From positions 51,971 through 115,970 of the forward strand of contig JACRKC010000124.1 of assembly GCA_016235555.1 (NCBI GenBank): 64,000 nt of DNA. The letters are read 5' to 3'. This document shows, in pieces, positions 47,689 through 55,416 of the stretch. Origin of the DNA: Verrucomicrobiota bacterium (GTDB taxonomy: Bacteria; Verrucomicrobiota; Verrucomicrobiia; Opitutales; Opitutaceae). A program made the position numbers and the translations under genes. How positions within the stretch are numbered: the stretch's first letter is position 1; every line of letters starts with the position of its first letter. The notes beneath the pieces were generated by a model. That model was given only the letters and a program-made list of their open reading frames with translations. It had not been told where the DNA came from and did no database searches.

Positions 47689-48228
47689 TTACTCGACGAC
47701 GATGCGGCCGACCATCATCTGGTGGCCGATGCCGCAGAATTCGTTGCACACGATCGGGAAGATGCCCTTCGACGTCGGCGTGAGCGTGAGCACGTGATCG
47801 TAGCCGGGCAGCACCTGGAAATTCATGTTGAGCGGCTGGAGCGAAAAGCCGTGCTGCAGGTCGATCGACGACAGGTGCAGCCGGTAGGTCTGGCCGAGCC
47901 GCAGCTTGATGATGGGATTCCACGACCACATGCGGGCGACGAGGTAGGCATCGCCGCCGGGAGGCGGCTCGACAATGGGGATGACGTTGGGCCCCTGCTT
48001 CTCCTCGCCGACCTTGTTGGCGGCGATGAACTTCTCCGCCCGGGCGAGGAAGGCGTCGGGCTTCACGGCGTAGGCTTCGCCGCGGCTGTTCTGTTTTCCT
48101 TTGAAATGCCAGAACGGCATCATCAGGGAGAGGACGAGGCACCAGCCGAGCGCGAGGCCGAGCCAGATGCGTTCGTGACCGGCCGGCGCGCGGCACCAGT
48201 CAGAGGGAGGCGATACGATGCTGCTCAT
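47689..48228 (-). CDS. CuA-containing subunit II of a heme-copper enzyme
   Basis: 179 residues. One N-terminal membrane helix (IWLGLALGWCLVLSLMMPFW) then a cupredoxin domain. The CuA ligands are complete: His in DLQHGFSL, and CNEFCGIGHQMM giving Cys, Glu, Cys, His and Met. So the enzyme can take electrons from a soluble donor such as cytochrome c. Short length and single anchor match B-family subunit II. Between the 49-residue protein and subunit I genes in the operon. Confidence 0.92.
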   Translation of the reverse strand: MSSIVSPPSDWCRAPAGHERIWLGLALGWCLVLSLMMPFWHFKGKQNSRGEAYAVKPDAFLARAEKFIAANKVGEEKQGPNVIPIVEPPPGGDAYLVARMWSWNPIIKLRLGQTYRLHLSSIDLQHGFSLQPLNMNFQVLPGYDHVLTLTPTSKGIFPIVCNEFCGIGHQMMVGRIVVE

Positions 48229-48249
48229 GATGGATTAGGGGGCGGAGGT

Positions 48250-48399
48250 TCAGGGCAGTTGGGCGGGCTTGATGAAGAGCAACTCGATCCAGCCCCACGC
48301 GGTGTAGGAGAGGAACGGGATGGCGACACCGAGGGTGAGCAGCAGCCACGGGTTGTCCGCGAGGCGCTGGAGGGCGGGCTTGGGTTTTTCAGCGTTCAT
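48250..48399 (-). CDS. 49-residue single-helix membrane protein of the operon
   Basis: MNAEKPKPALQRLADNPWLL begins a 49-residue protein with one membrane helix (LLLTLGVAIPFLSYTAWGW) and a short tail. Its ATG overlaps the stop of the preceding subunit I homologue (ATGA), and the subunit II gene follows after 21 bases, so it is translated with them. Small single-helix subunits are common in heme-copper enzymes (for example CcoQ, ba3 subunit IIa); this is a likely equivalent, without clear sequence match. Confidence 0.75.
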   Translation of the reverse strand: MNAEKPKPALQRLADNPWLLLTLGVAIPFLSYTAWGWIELLFIKPAQLP

Positions 48400-49841
48400 G
48401 GTGTAGAGAGAGGAGGTCCGGCCTGCCGCCACGCGGCGATCTGGCGGACCATCGCGACGAGAAACAGCACGCCGCTCACGACCGCGATGAGCCCGCCGAG
48501 GCTCATGAAGCCGAGGCCGGTCAGTTCGCCGAGCGAGCGCACCTGCTGCTCGTTGGCGTAGGTCTTGCGGCCCGCGCCGAAGTGGCCCGCGAGCGCGAAG
48601 CCGAGTGCAAACACGCTCTGACCGATGGCGAAGAGGGCGAGTTGGGTGCGCGCGAGCCACGCCGAGGGGCGCCACGCGCCGGGCGCCCCGACCATGCGCG
48701 TGAACTCATACGCGCCGGCCATGAACGCCAGCGTGACCGCGCCGATCGACGCGTGATAGTGCCCGGGGATGACCGTGTCGGTGCGCCGGATCGTCGCGCC
48801 GATCACGAAGCCGAGTAGCGTGAGCCCGACGCTGCCGAGAAACCCCACGACCAGCGGATCGTGCCGGCGCAGCCGGTCGCGCAGCAGATCGTGGCGCCAT
48901 GCGTGACGCACGCAAAAGCCGGTCACGACGAGCACGGCCGGAAAGATGCCCCAGCGCATCAGCTCGGTGGCGCTGTCATGGTAGAGCCGCGTCATCGTGC
49001 CACCGAGCGCGAAGAGCGGCGCGGCGAGGTGCGGCGTGACCAGTGCCGCGAAACAGAACACCGCGGTGCGCGCGGAGAGCGCTGGACGGCCGGTCGAGCG
49101 ATGCAACAGGAAGAGCCACAGCGCCAGCAGCGCGCAGACGTTGGCCACTTGGAGCACGTGGCCGCCGCCCCAGAAGAGAAATTCGTAGAACGTCGCCGCG
49201 GGCAGCCCCGCCGGCAGGCCGCGCAGCGCCGCGAAAAACGCGATCAACGCCGCGCAGAACGCGACCGCCGATGCGCGCAGCCCTGTGGCCGTCGCCGCCG
49301 GGAGGAGGTGCGTGCCGGGAGCGTGCAGGGCCGTGCCGAAGCAGAGCGCGGTGCCGCCGAAAAAGCAGGCGAGCCCCACGAGGAAGAGCGGATGCTCCAC
49401 CACGGGCACGTAGTTGGAGAGAATCGGCGTCGAGCCGCGCATCGCGCCGGAGAACGTGATCAAGGCGACGCCGGTCGCGGCCGCCCAGAGTGCGGCGCGA
49501 CCGGCGGGGTGGTGGGAGCGGTCAGTTGAGAGCAGGGAAATCCACGCGCCGGCGCTCGCGTGGAACCACACGACGAGCGCGAGCACCACATGCACCACGA
49601 GACAGCGTTTGAAAAACAACGGGTCCGCGATCCAGTCGCTGATGACCGGGATGCGACCGACGACGAGTGCGAGCGAGAGCAAGCCGGCGACGACGAGGCT
49701 CGCGATCGAGAGCGCAAACCAGCCACGCGCCACGCCGAAGTCCGCCGGCCGCGTCAGCACGAGCGAAGTGTGATCCGGCTGCGATCGGGCCGCCGGGGTG
49801 GAGCCGGTCGAAAAGAAAAGCGAGAGGGGCCGCGCGAGCAT
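48396..49841 (-). CDS. Second heme-copper subunit I homologue with altered metal site
   Basis: 481 residues, about 12 membrane helices. The low-spin heme His (VVHVVLALVVW) and PGHYHASIG heme pair are present. The sixth-helix motif reads GGGHVLQVANVCALLALW, close to GLGHQSQQVNVCAMVAVW of the other subunit I, again without the active-site Tyr. The usual His-His pair of the next helix is Pro-His (VTPHLAAPL), so one CuB/FeB ligand is missing. It may be a heme-only partner of the main subunit or a divergent catalytic one. First gene of the operon. ATG 49841 is supported by promoter geometry (see the regulatory feature at 49848-49889); a GTG at 49760 is an alternative. Confidence 0.8.
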   Translation of the reverse strand: MLARPLSLFFSTGSTPAARSQPDHTSLVLTRPADFGVARGWFALSIASLVVAGLLSLALVVGRIPVISDWIADPLFFKRCLVVHVVLALVVWFHASAGAWISLLSTDRSHHPAGRAALWAAATGVALITFSGAMRGSTPILSNYVPVVEHPLFLVGLACFFGGTALCFGTALHAPGTHLLPAATATGLRASAVAFCAALIAFFAALRGLPAGLPAATFYEFLFWGGGHVLQVANVCALLALWLFLLHRSTGRPALSARTAVFCFAALVTPHLAAPLFALGGTMTRLYHDSATELMRWGIFPAVLVVTGFCVRHAWRHDLLRDRLRRHDPLVVGFLGSVGLTLLGFVIGATIRRTDTVIPGHYHASIGAVTLAFMAGAYEFTRMVGAPGAWRPSAWLARTQLALFAIGQSVFALGFALAGHFGAGRKTYANEQQVRSLGELTGLGFMSLGGLIAVVSGVLFLVAMVRQIAAWRQAGPPLSTP

Positions 49842-49847
49842 GGTGCG

Positions 49848-49889
49848 AGCCTAGCGGCCCGCGGCGCCGACTGCCTTGACGTGCGTCAA
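49848..49889 (-). promoter_or_regulatory. FNR/CRP-type class II promoter, predicted leaderless
   Basis: Palindrome TTGAC-GTGC-GTCAA at 49876-49889 is centred 41.5 bases upstream of the A of the ATG at 49841. On the minus strand TAGGCT occupies -12 to -7 from that A. This is exactly the spacing of an FNR/Dnr-type class II promoter if the ATG is the first transcribed base. Sites of this form are known for FNR, Nnr and Dnr regulators of anaerobic and NO metabolism. Confidence 0.65.
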
Positions 49890-49913
49890 GTGTTCGCGGA
49901 ATTGCGCGCGTGC

Positions 49914-49931
49914 AGGGCGACCCCGCCCTAC
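49914..49931. repeat. Short GTAGGGCGGGGTCGCCCT hairpin at argS end
   Basis: AGGGCG, ACCC loop, CGCCCT stem. On the minus strand it begins GTAG and includes the TAG stop of argS. Confidence 0.55.
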
Positions 49932-51784
49932 ATCCGCGTCAGCGTCCGGAGCCCGAGCAGGTGCAGCCCGGTTTCGAGGATCAGCAGCGTGCGCGCGCAG
50001 AGCATGAGGCGGCGCGCGCGGATGCCCGAATCGTCAACGGCGACTTTGTCGGCGGTGTAGAACGCGCTGAACTCGCCCGCGAGTTCGTAGAGGTAGAGGC
50101 AGAGGAAGTGCGGGCGCAGCGTGTCGCCGGCGAGGCGGATGGCGTCGGGGAATTTCGCGAGCTTGCGCGCGAGCGCGAGCTCCGCCGCCGTCTCGAACGC
50201 CGTCGCCCCCGCCTCAAACGCCATCCGCGCGCCCGGATGTTTGTCATCCATTAGATGACAAACATCCGGTTTTTCCCTCGGGGGAGTCGGAATCGGTTTG
50301 TCATCTAATGGATGACAATCGCCCGCGGGATCGAGGCCGAGCTTGCGGAAGATCGAGTGGATGCGGGCGACGGCGTAGAGCAGGTAGGGCGCGGTGTTGC
50401 CGTCGAGGGCGAGCATCTTGTCCCACGAGAAGACGTAGTTGCTGCTGCGGTTTTGGGAGAGGTCGGCGTATTGCACGGCGCCGAGGCCGACGGCGCGCGC
50501 GATGTCGCGGCGCCCGGCCTCGGGCAGGTCGGGATTCTTTTCCGCCACGATCGCAAAGGCGCGATCCTCGGCTTCGTTAAGGAGGTCCTTGAGTTTGATC
50601 ACGTCGCCGCTGCGGGTCTTGAGCGCCTTGCCGTCTTCGCCGGTCACGGCGCCGAACGTCACGTGGTGCAGCTCGGGCAGCCGGTAGCTTTTCGCGGCGA
50701 ACCACTTTTTCACCGTGAGAAAAAGCTGCTCGAAGTGATCCCCTTGGCGGAAATCGGTCACGACCACGATGCCGTCGGCTTTGAACTGTTCGACGCGGTG
50801 GAGCGCCGTCGCGAGGTCGGTGGAGGCGTAGTTGCTCGCGCCGTCGGCCTTGCGCATGAGAAACGGCTGTGTCTTGAAGCGCGGGTGCTCGGGATGAAAC
50901 ACCACGAGCGCGCCTTCGCTGGTCTCGGCGATTTCCAGCTCGGTGAGCTCGCGATACACGCGCTCGACCTTGTCGTTGTAGAAGGACTCGCCGAGGTTGT
51001 GGTCGAACTTGATGCCGAGCCGGTCGTAGATCTGCTGGAACGCGGCGAGGCTGACGTCGGAAAATTTCTGCCAGAGCGCGACGTTTTCGGGATCGCCGTT
51101 TTGGAGTTTCACGAGTTCGGCGCGGGCCTCGTCGAGCGCGGGTGAACCGTCGGGCGTGGCGTTGTGGCCGAGTTTGTAGAGTCGCTCGAGTTCCTCGATG
51201 GCGTCGGTCGCGAGCGCCGCGGGATCGGCCCAGCGTTTGTAGCCGTAGATGAGTTTGCCGAACTGGGTGCCCCAGTCGCCGAGGTGGTTGTCGCGGACGA
51301 CTTTTGCGCCGGTGAATTCGAGCAGACGGCAGATCGCCTCGCCGATCACGGCGGAGCGCAGATGGCCGACGTGCATCTGCTTCGCGGTGTTGGGTGACGA
51401 GTAATCGACGACCCAGGTTTGGTTCGCGTGCGCCGCCGCGGCGCCGGCGCGGAGGTGCGCCGCCGAGTCGTGGGCGCGCAGCCACGCGAAGAGCGCGGTG
51501 GGCTTGAGCGTGAAATTGATGAAGCCGGGGCCCGCGATCGTGAAATCGTAGGCCTCACGCACGGAGTCGGGTAGGGCGGCGACGAGTTTCTCCGCGGTGG
51601 CGCGCGGATTCAGTTTTCGCGCCTTCGCGTAGCCGAGCACGCCGTTGGCCTGGAAGTCGCCGTGGCGCGGATCGGCGGTGCGCACCTCGGGCGCGAAGGC
51701 GGCGGCGTCTTCGAGCCCGGCTGCGGCGGCGGTGGACTTGAGAACCGTGTCGAGGTCGGCGGCGAGGTTGAACGAGACGTGCAT
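49928..51784 (-). CDS. argS: Arginyl-tRNA synthetase
   Basis: 618 residues. N-terminal additional domain, class I HIGH motif as HVGH in SSPNTAKQMHVGHLRSAVIG, RVYRELTELEIAETSEG, and the C-terminal anticodon-binding domain (LARKLAKFPDAI, YELAGEFSAFYTADKV). Start at MHVSFNLAADL. Between the catalytic and anticodon-binding parts, residues about 489-515 (CHPLDDKPIPTPPREKPDVC) are encoded by two facing copies of an AT-richer hairpin and look like a tolerated in-frame insertion. The TAG stop lies in a GTAG hairpin. Confidence 0.95.
   Translation of the reverse strand: MHVSFNLAADLDTVLKSTAAAAGLEDAAAFAPEVRTADPRHGDFQANGVLGYAKARKLNPRATAEKLVAALPDSVREAYDFTIAGPGFINFTLKPTALFAWLRAHDSAAHLRAGAAAAHANQTWVVDYSSPNTAKQMHVGHLRSAVIGEAICRLLEFTGAKVVRDNHLGDWGTQFGKLIYGYKRWADPAALATDAIEELERLYKLGHNATPDGSPALDEARAELVKLQNGDPENVALWQKFSDVSLAAFQQIYDRLGIKFDHNLGESFYNDKVERVYRELTELEIAETSEGALVVFHPEHPRFKTQPFLMRKADGASNYASTDLATALHRVEQFKADGIVVVTDFRQGDHFEQLFLTVKKWFAAKSYRLPELHHVTFGAVTGEDGKALKTRSGDVIKLKDLLNEAEDRAFAIVAEKNPDLPEAGRRDIARAVGLGAVQYADLSQNRSSNYVFSWDKMLALDGNTAPYLLYAVARIHSIFRKLGLDPAGDCHPLDDKPIPTPPREKPDVCHLMDDKHPGARMAFEAGATAFETAAELALARKLAKFPDAIRLAGDTLRPHFLCLYLYELAGEFSAFYTADKVAVDDSGIRARRLMLCARTLLILETGLHLLGLRTLTRM
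50239..50320. repeat. Inverted pair of GTTTGTCATC hairpins inserted in argS
   Basis: GTTTGTCATC-CATTA-GATGACAAAC at 50239-50263 is a perfect hairpin. A second copy with loop TAATG (the complement) is at 50296-50320. Both lie within the argS reading frame, which stays open. Confidence 0.85.
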
Positions 51785-51975
51785 TTGGCGAGAAAACGGG
51801 AGCGCGGGGCGCTGGAGCAAGCTTTTGTCAGACGCTGGCGCCTGCCCCGCCGCCGTGGGCGCGCGCGGCGCAGCCGGTGTGGTTGGACGCCACCGCCCGA
51901 CCGCGGAAGGTCCGTTGCCGAAGAACGCTGCGGATGAGTCCGTCGGCGCGGCGCGTGCGGATTTCGCCCGGCCGG

Positions 51976-53094
51976 TCAGCCGGGACCGCGGTCGCTTTCA
52001 CCGAGGATCCGCTGGACCGTGCCGCATGAGACGTAGCGGGGGAAGATCAAGTTGGGCTCCGGATTGAGGTAACCCTGATTGACGAGCTGTAACATCAGCC
52101 GAGTCAGCCGGTGGGCGAACGTTTCCCCTTCGATGCGGTAGTGGGAGAGCGCGTCCTCGTAGAGGTGGTCCGAGTCGCGCACGATGAGGGCGACGTCGTC
52201 CGGGACGCGCAGTCCCCGCCGCAGGAGGTAGGTGAGGACCGCGAGCGTATGCACCGGCTTCGCGATGAGCAGGGCGGTGGGCGGCCGGGGCGCGGCAAAG
52301 AGGGCGTCGAGCCGGGAGTGGATGCCCGGTTTCGTGCCGTTGTGCCGGACGATGCGGGCGTCGGCCTCGCTGGTGGACGCCGGGCCGCGACTGCCTTCGC
52401 GGAAGCCCTCCTCGCTGGCGAGATCGCCGGCCATGCCCGAATCCGGGACCAGCAACGCCAGGCGCCGGTGGCCCTGGCTGCGCAGCAGGCCGGCGGCGTG
52501 CCGGCAGACGGCCCGGTAATCGACGTCGAGCGAGGGCAGGCGCACGGTGGCGTGGCACGAGCCGAGCACGAGGGCCGGGATCGCGTGGTCGACGCACCAT
52601 CGCTGGAGCCCCTGGCTGACGGAAATGAGCACGCAGCAAAACACGCGGTTCTGACGGACGAACGTGGCGAGGCGGCGCTGTTGGGCGCAGGCGCTGCGCG
52701 CGGGGCAGATCAGCACCTCCGTCGAAAATCCGTGTTCGGCGAGGTGCGCGCGCATCTCGGCGAGGCCCTGATAGGCGGTGAGCGACGTGTGGGCGATCGG
52801 TTGGTGCGAGACGAGCAGGACGAGGCGGCTCCGGGGCGCGGCGGCCGCGGTGGGGCGGGAGAGCAGGCGGTTGCGCCGGCCGTGACGGATTTCAATCAGG
52901 CTTTCGTCGGCGAGCAGTCGCAGCGCGGTCCGGATGGTGGGGCGGCTGACTTGGAACAACTCGCACAGGCGCCGTTCGCTCGGCAGCGACTCGCGCCACG
53001 TCCCTTCGGCGATGGCCTTGCGGATCGCCGTCGCGGCCTGCGCCGACAGGGAATGCCGGCGCGGCAGCTCGAAGACTGGCGGCTGACTGCTCAT
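51976..53094 (-). CDS. GntR/periplasmic-binding-type transcription regulator
   Basis: 372 residues. N-terminal GntR winged helix (SLSAQAATAIRKAIAEGTWR, LPSERRLCELFQVSRPTIRT, ALRLLADESLIEIRHGRRNR) joined to a LacI-like sugar-binding domain (RSRLVLLVSHQP, GLAEMRAHLAEHGFSTEVLI, GSCHATVRLPSLDVDYRAVC, LPDDVALIVRDSD type strands). AraR and related sugar repressors share this design. Likely controls the nearby sialidase locus; palindromic sites at 55303-55319 and 60683-60699 are candidate operators. The start MSSQPPVFELPRRH directly precedes the helix-turn-helix. Confidence 0.88.
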   Translation of the reverse strand: MSSQPPVFELPRRHSLSAQAATAIRKAIAEGTWRESLPSERRLCELFQVSRPTIRTALRLLADESLIEIRHGRRNRLLSRPTAAAAPRSRLVLLVSHQPIAHTSLTAYQGLAEMRAHLAEHGFSTEVLICPARSACAQQRRLATFVRQNRVFCCVLISVSQGLQRWCVDHAIPALVLGSCHATVRLPSLDVDYRAVCRHAAGLLRSQGHRRLALLVPDSGMAGDLASEEGFREGSRGPASTSEADARIVRHNGTKPGIHSRLDALFAAPRPPTALLIAKPVHTLAVLTYLLRRGLRVPDDVALIVRDSDHLYEDALSHYRIEGETFAHRLTRLMLQLVNQGYLNPEPNLIFPRYVSCGTVQRILGESDRGPG

Positions 53095-53160
53095 GTTTGC
53101 TGACCACGAATCACGGCTCGTCGCCGGGCGATTGGCGATCTTCAATCGCGCCACCTTGCG

Positions 53161-53667
53161 ATGAGTTCCTCCACCGCGCTGCCCTACACCGACACGAAGC
53201 CCCAAGGCTCGGCCGACTTCTATTTCGCGACGAACGCGACGTTTCGTTTCCTGCTGCGCCGGCTCGGCGCCGAGGGCTGGCGCTCGTATCTCGAGCAACT
53301 GGGCCGCGGCTACTTCGCGCCCGTCAACCGGCAGTGGCGCGAGGGCGGGCTCGGGGCGGTCGCGCGCTATTGGCGCGAGTTTTTTGCCGCGGAGCCGGGC
53401 GCGGTCGTCGACGTGGAGGAACGGCCCGACCGTGTGGAGGTGCACGTGCGCGAATGCCCCGCGATCAAACATCTGCGCGCCGCCGCCCGCGAGATCGTGC
53501 CGGAATATTGCCAACACTGTTACTGGCTCGGGTGCGCGCGAGCCGGGGAAGCGGGCCTCACGATGCGCCTGCACGGCGGCAACGGCGCGTGCCGGCACAC
53601 GTTCGCGCGGGCCGGGGCCGCGCTGCCGCCGCAGGTGCGGCAGGACATTGTGGAGGTGCGCTCATGA
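53161..53667 (+). CDS. Cys-rich protein of unknown function, paralogue 1
   Basis: 168 residues, not recognised. The C-terminal half has VRECPAIKHL, PEYCQHCYWLGC and GGNGACRHTF, a Cys pattern that suggests a metal or catalytic Cys site. The pattern Cys-Pro, YCxHC, GxC recurs in the next gene, so the two are paralogues and may form a heteromer. The overall look loosely recalls L-2-amino-thiazoline-4-carboxylate hydrolase-like proteins, a weak comparison. Overlaps the next gene by four bases (ATGA). Confidence 0.7.
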   Translation: MSSSTALPYTDTKPQGSADFYFATNATFRFLLRRLGAEGWRSYLEQLGRGYFAPVNRQWREGGLGAVARYWREFFAAEPGAVVDVEERPDRVEVHVRECPAIKHLRAAAREIVPEYCQHCYWLGCARAGEAGLTMRLHGGNGACRHTFARAGAALPPQVRQDIVEVRS

Positions 53668-54212
53668 TCGGCTGCTACGATTTCTGCGGGCACTACGAGT
53701 GGACGTTTGCGTGGCTGGAGCGCGCGGGTGGGCCGGAGTTGTTGCGCGACTACTGGCGCGAGGCGATCGCGTTGGACAGCCAGCGGCACGCCGCCGAGCT
53801 GATTCAGCGCGAAGGCATTGAGGGCATGAAAAAATACTGGGGCCACACGCTCGTGGAGGAGTCGCCGTCGCTGGGCTTCACCATCACGGCGGCGGTGGAC
53901 CGGTTCCGCATCGACATGCACGACTGCCCGTCGAAGGGCTTTCTGGTGCGCAACGGTCTCGAGCAACACCGTGACTACTGCGACCACTGCATGGGCTGGG
54001 TCGGCCCGATGATGCGCGATGCGGGCTACGTGGTCGATCACGAGCACAATCACCGCGGGCAGTGTTGGTGGGAGTATCGTGCCCCGAGTGCGCCGCCAGC
54101 CGCCGCGGCGGCCGGTGCGAACGACGTGCGCGCCCGCCCGGAGTGGCTTGCCGCTGATGCGAAGCTCGATCGCTACGAAGGCGCGACGAGCCCGGACGAG
54201 AAGCGATCGTAG
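53664..54212 (+). CDS. Cys-rich protein of unknown function, paralogue 2
   Basis: 182 residues. MIGCYDFCGHYEWTFAWLER opens the protein, MHDCPSKGFLVRN and HRDYCDHCMGWVGP match the Cys-Pro and YCxHC sites of paralogue 1, and HNHRGQCWWEYRAP matches its GxC end. Translationally coupled to paralogue 1. Between the divergent GntR-type regulator and the aldolase gene, so it may belong to the same sugar pathway. No function assigned. Confidence 0.7.
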   Translation: MIGCYDFCGHYEWTFAWLERAGGPELLRDYWREAIALDSQRHAAELIQREGIEGMKKYWGHTLVEESPSLGFTITAAVDRFRIDMHDCPSKGFLVRNGLEQHRDYCDHCMGWVGPMMRDAGYVVDHEHNHRGQCWWEYRAPSAPPAAAAAGANDVRARPEWLAADAKLDRYEGATSPDEKRS

Positions 54213-54230
54213 ACGGCGTCGAGAAGCCCT

Positions 54231-54326
54231 GTCCTTCTGAGCGGAGCTAAGGATCCAGTTGGACTCATGCGGCGGTTTCCGTCGTGCGACGCTCCTGCTG
54301 GATTCTTCGCTGCGCTCAGAATGACA
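54231..54326. repeat. TTCTGAGCGGAGC...GCGCTCAGAA inverted repeat
   Basis: TTCTGAGCGGAGCTAAGGAT and CCAG face CTGGATTCTTCGCTGCGCTC and AGAATGACA; about 20 of 24 positions pair. One arm of this family is also at 1079-1109. Confidence 0.7.
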
Positions 54327-54380
54327 AACAAGGCATCCCCTTTTTTGACGCGTTCGTAGATCGACGCGTTGCGTAGCTTG

Positions 54381-54449
54381 GTAGCAGCCGAGGTGACGAG
54401 GCTGGCGCGTCCTCAAGTTACCAACCGGCCTCCTCACGTCGGCCGCTAC
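54381..54449. repeat. GTAGCAGCCGAGG...CGGCCGCTAC hairpin repeat
   Basis: GTAGCAGCCGAGGTGACGAG and GCTGG face CCGGCCTCCTCACGTCGGCC and GCTAC, foot GTAG and CTAC. Related to 42669-42732. Confidence 0.75.
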
Positions 54450-54464
54450 ACCTTGTGAGCGACC

Positions 54465-55241
54465 TCACAGTTTCTTCGCCGCCTCGAACGCCTGCGCGAA
54501 GGTCGGGAGCATCCGCATCACCGCGCCGAAGTCGCTGCCGTGCGCGATCAACCGGGCGCCGGCGCGTGTCAGCTCGGCGATGTCCTCGGCGGTGCCGGAG
54601 GGGCGGCCCCACGCTTTGCCGTGTTTTTTCGCGGCGGCGGCGACCGTCGCCTGCGCGGCGACCATCTTCGGGTTTTTCCAGTCGAGCGGGCAGCCGAGGC
54701 GCAGCGAGAGATCGCCGGGGCCGATGAAGAGGCCGTCGACGCCGGGCGTGGCGGCGATGGCGTCGATGTTCGCCAGGGCCTCCTGCGTTTCGATCTGCAC
54801 GATGAGAAAAGTGTCGGCGTTGGCGGCGGCGGGGTAGGTGAGGGTGCCGTCGAGATAGAAGTTGTTGTCGAGACCCGCGCCATCGAGGCCGCGCTGGCCG
54901 AGCGGCGGGAACTTCACCGCTTGCGCGAGCGCGGCGGCGTCGGCCGCGGTGTTGACGAGCGGGATCATCAGACCGGTCGCGCCGTCCTCGAGCAGATGGT
55001 AGAGGTCGGTGGCGTGGCGGCTGCCGGTGCGCACGATGCAATCGATGTTGGCGAGGTGGTGCATCGCGATCAGACGCTGGAGTTCGTGGCGCTCCCACGT
55101 GCTGTGCTCGCTGTCGAGCCAGATGGCGTCGAACCCGGCCTTGGCGGCGTGGGCGGGCATCATCGTGGTCGGATAATACATGCACGCGATACGCACGGGG
55201 AGATCCTGGCGGAGGCGCGAACGAATGAGGGAAGGGCGCAT
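54465..55241 (-). CDS. HpcH/HpaI family aldolase
   Basis: 258 residues. Class II pyruvate aldolase pattern: GFDAIWLDSEHSTWERHELQ, GATGLMIPLVNTAADAAAL, IVQIETQEALANIDAIAATP with the metal-binding Glu, and GLFIGPGDLSLRLG with the Asp ligand. These enzymes split 4-hydroxy-2-oxoacids to pyruvate and an aldehyde. Divergent from the sialidase operon, sharing a 175-base promoter region that holds a palindromic site. In this setting it may cleave a keto-sugar acid; that is inference. Start at MRPSLIRSRL. Confidence 0.88.
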   Translation of the reverse strand: MRPSLIRSRLRQDLPVRIACMYYPTTMMPAHAAKAGFDAIWLDSEHSTWERHELQRLIAMHHLANIDCIVRTGSRHATDLYHLLEDGATGLMIPLVNTAADAAALAQAVKFPPLGQRGLDGAGLDNNFYLDGTLTYPAAANADTFLIVQIETQEALANIDAIAATPGVDGLFIGPGDLSLRLGCPLDWKNPKMVAAQATVAAAAKKHGKAWGRPSGTAEDIAELTRAGARLIAHGSDFGAVMRMLPTFAQAFEAAKKL

Positions 55242-55302
55242 GATGGAAAGGGGTGGCCGCGAGCAAGCGCGAATGCGGCGCCCGCCACAACCGGCGAAAC
55301 GC

Positions 55303-55319
55303 TGGCATATCATGTGACC
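55303..55319. promoter_or_regulatory. Candidate operator, site 1
   Basis: On the minus strand GGTCACATGATATGCCA, sharing TGGTCACATG with site 2 at 60682. It lies in the divergent aldolase/kelch promoter region. Imperfect palindrome of the form GGTnACAnnnTnTnnC. Probable target of the GntR-type regulator at 51976-53094. Confidence 0.45.
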
Positions 55320-55416
55320 AGTTGGCGGGCGTTGCGCGCGGGACGGCGGACCGCGACAACGTCGGCACCTTCCTGGCTCGCCGCTTCGCGCTGCTTCGTG
55401 CACACGGAGGGGCGGC

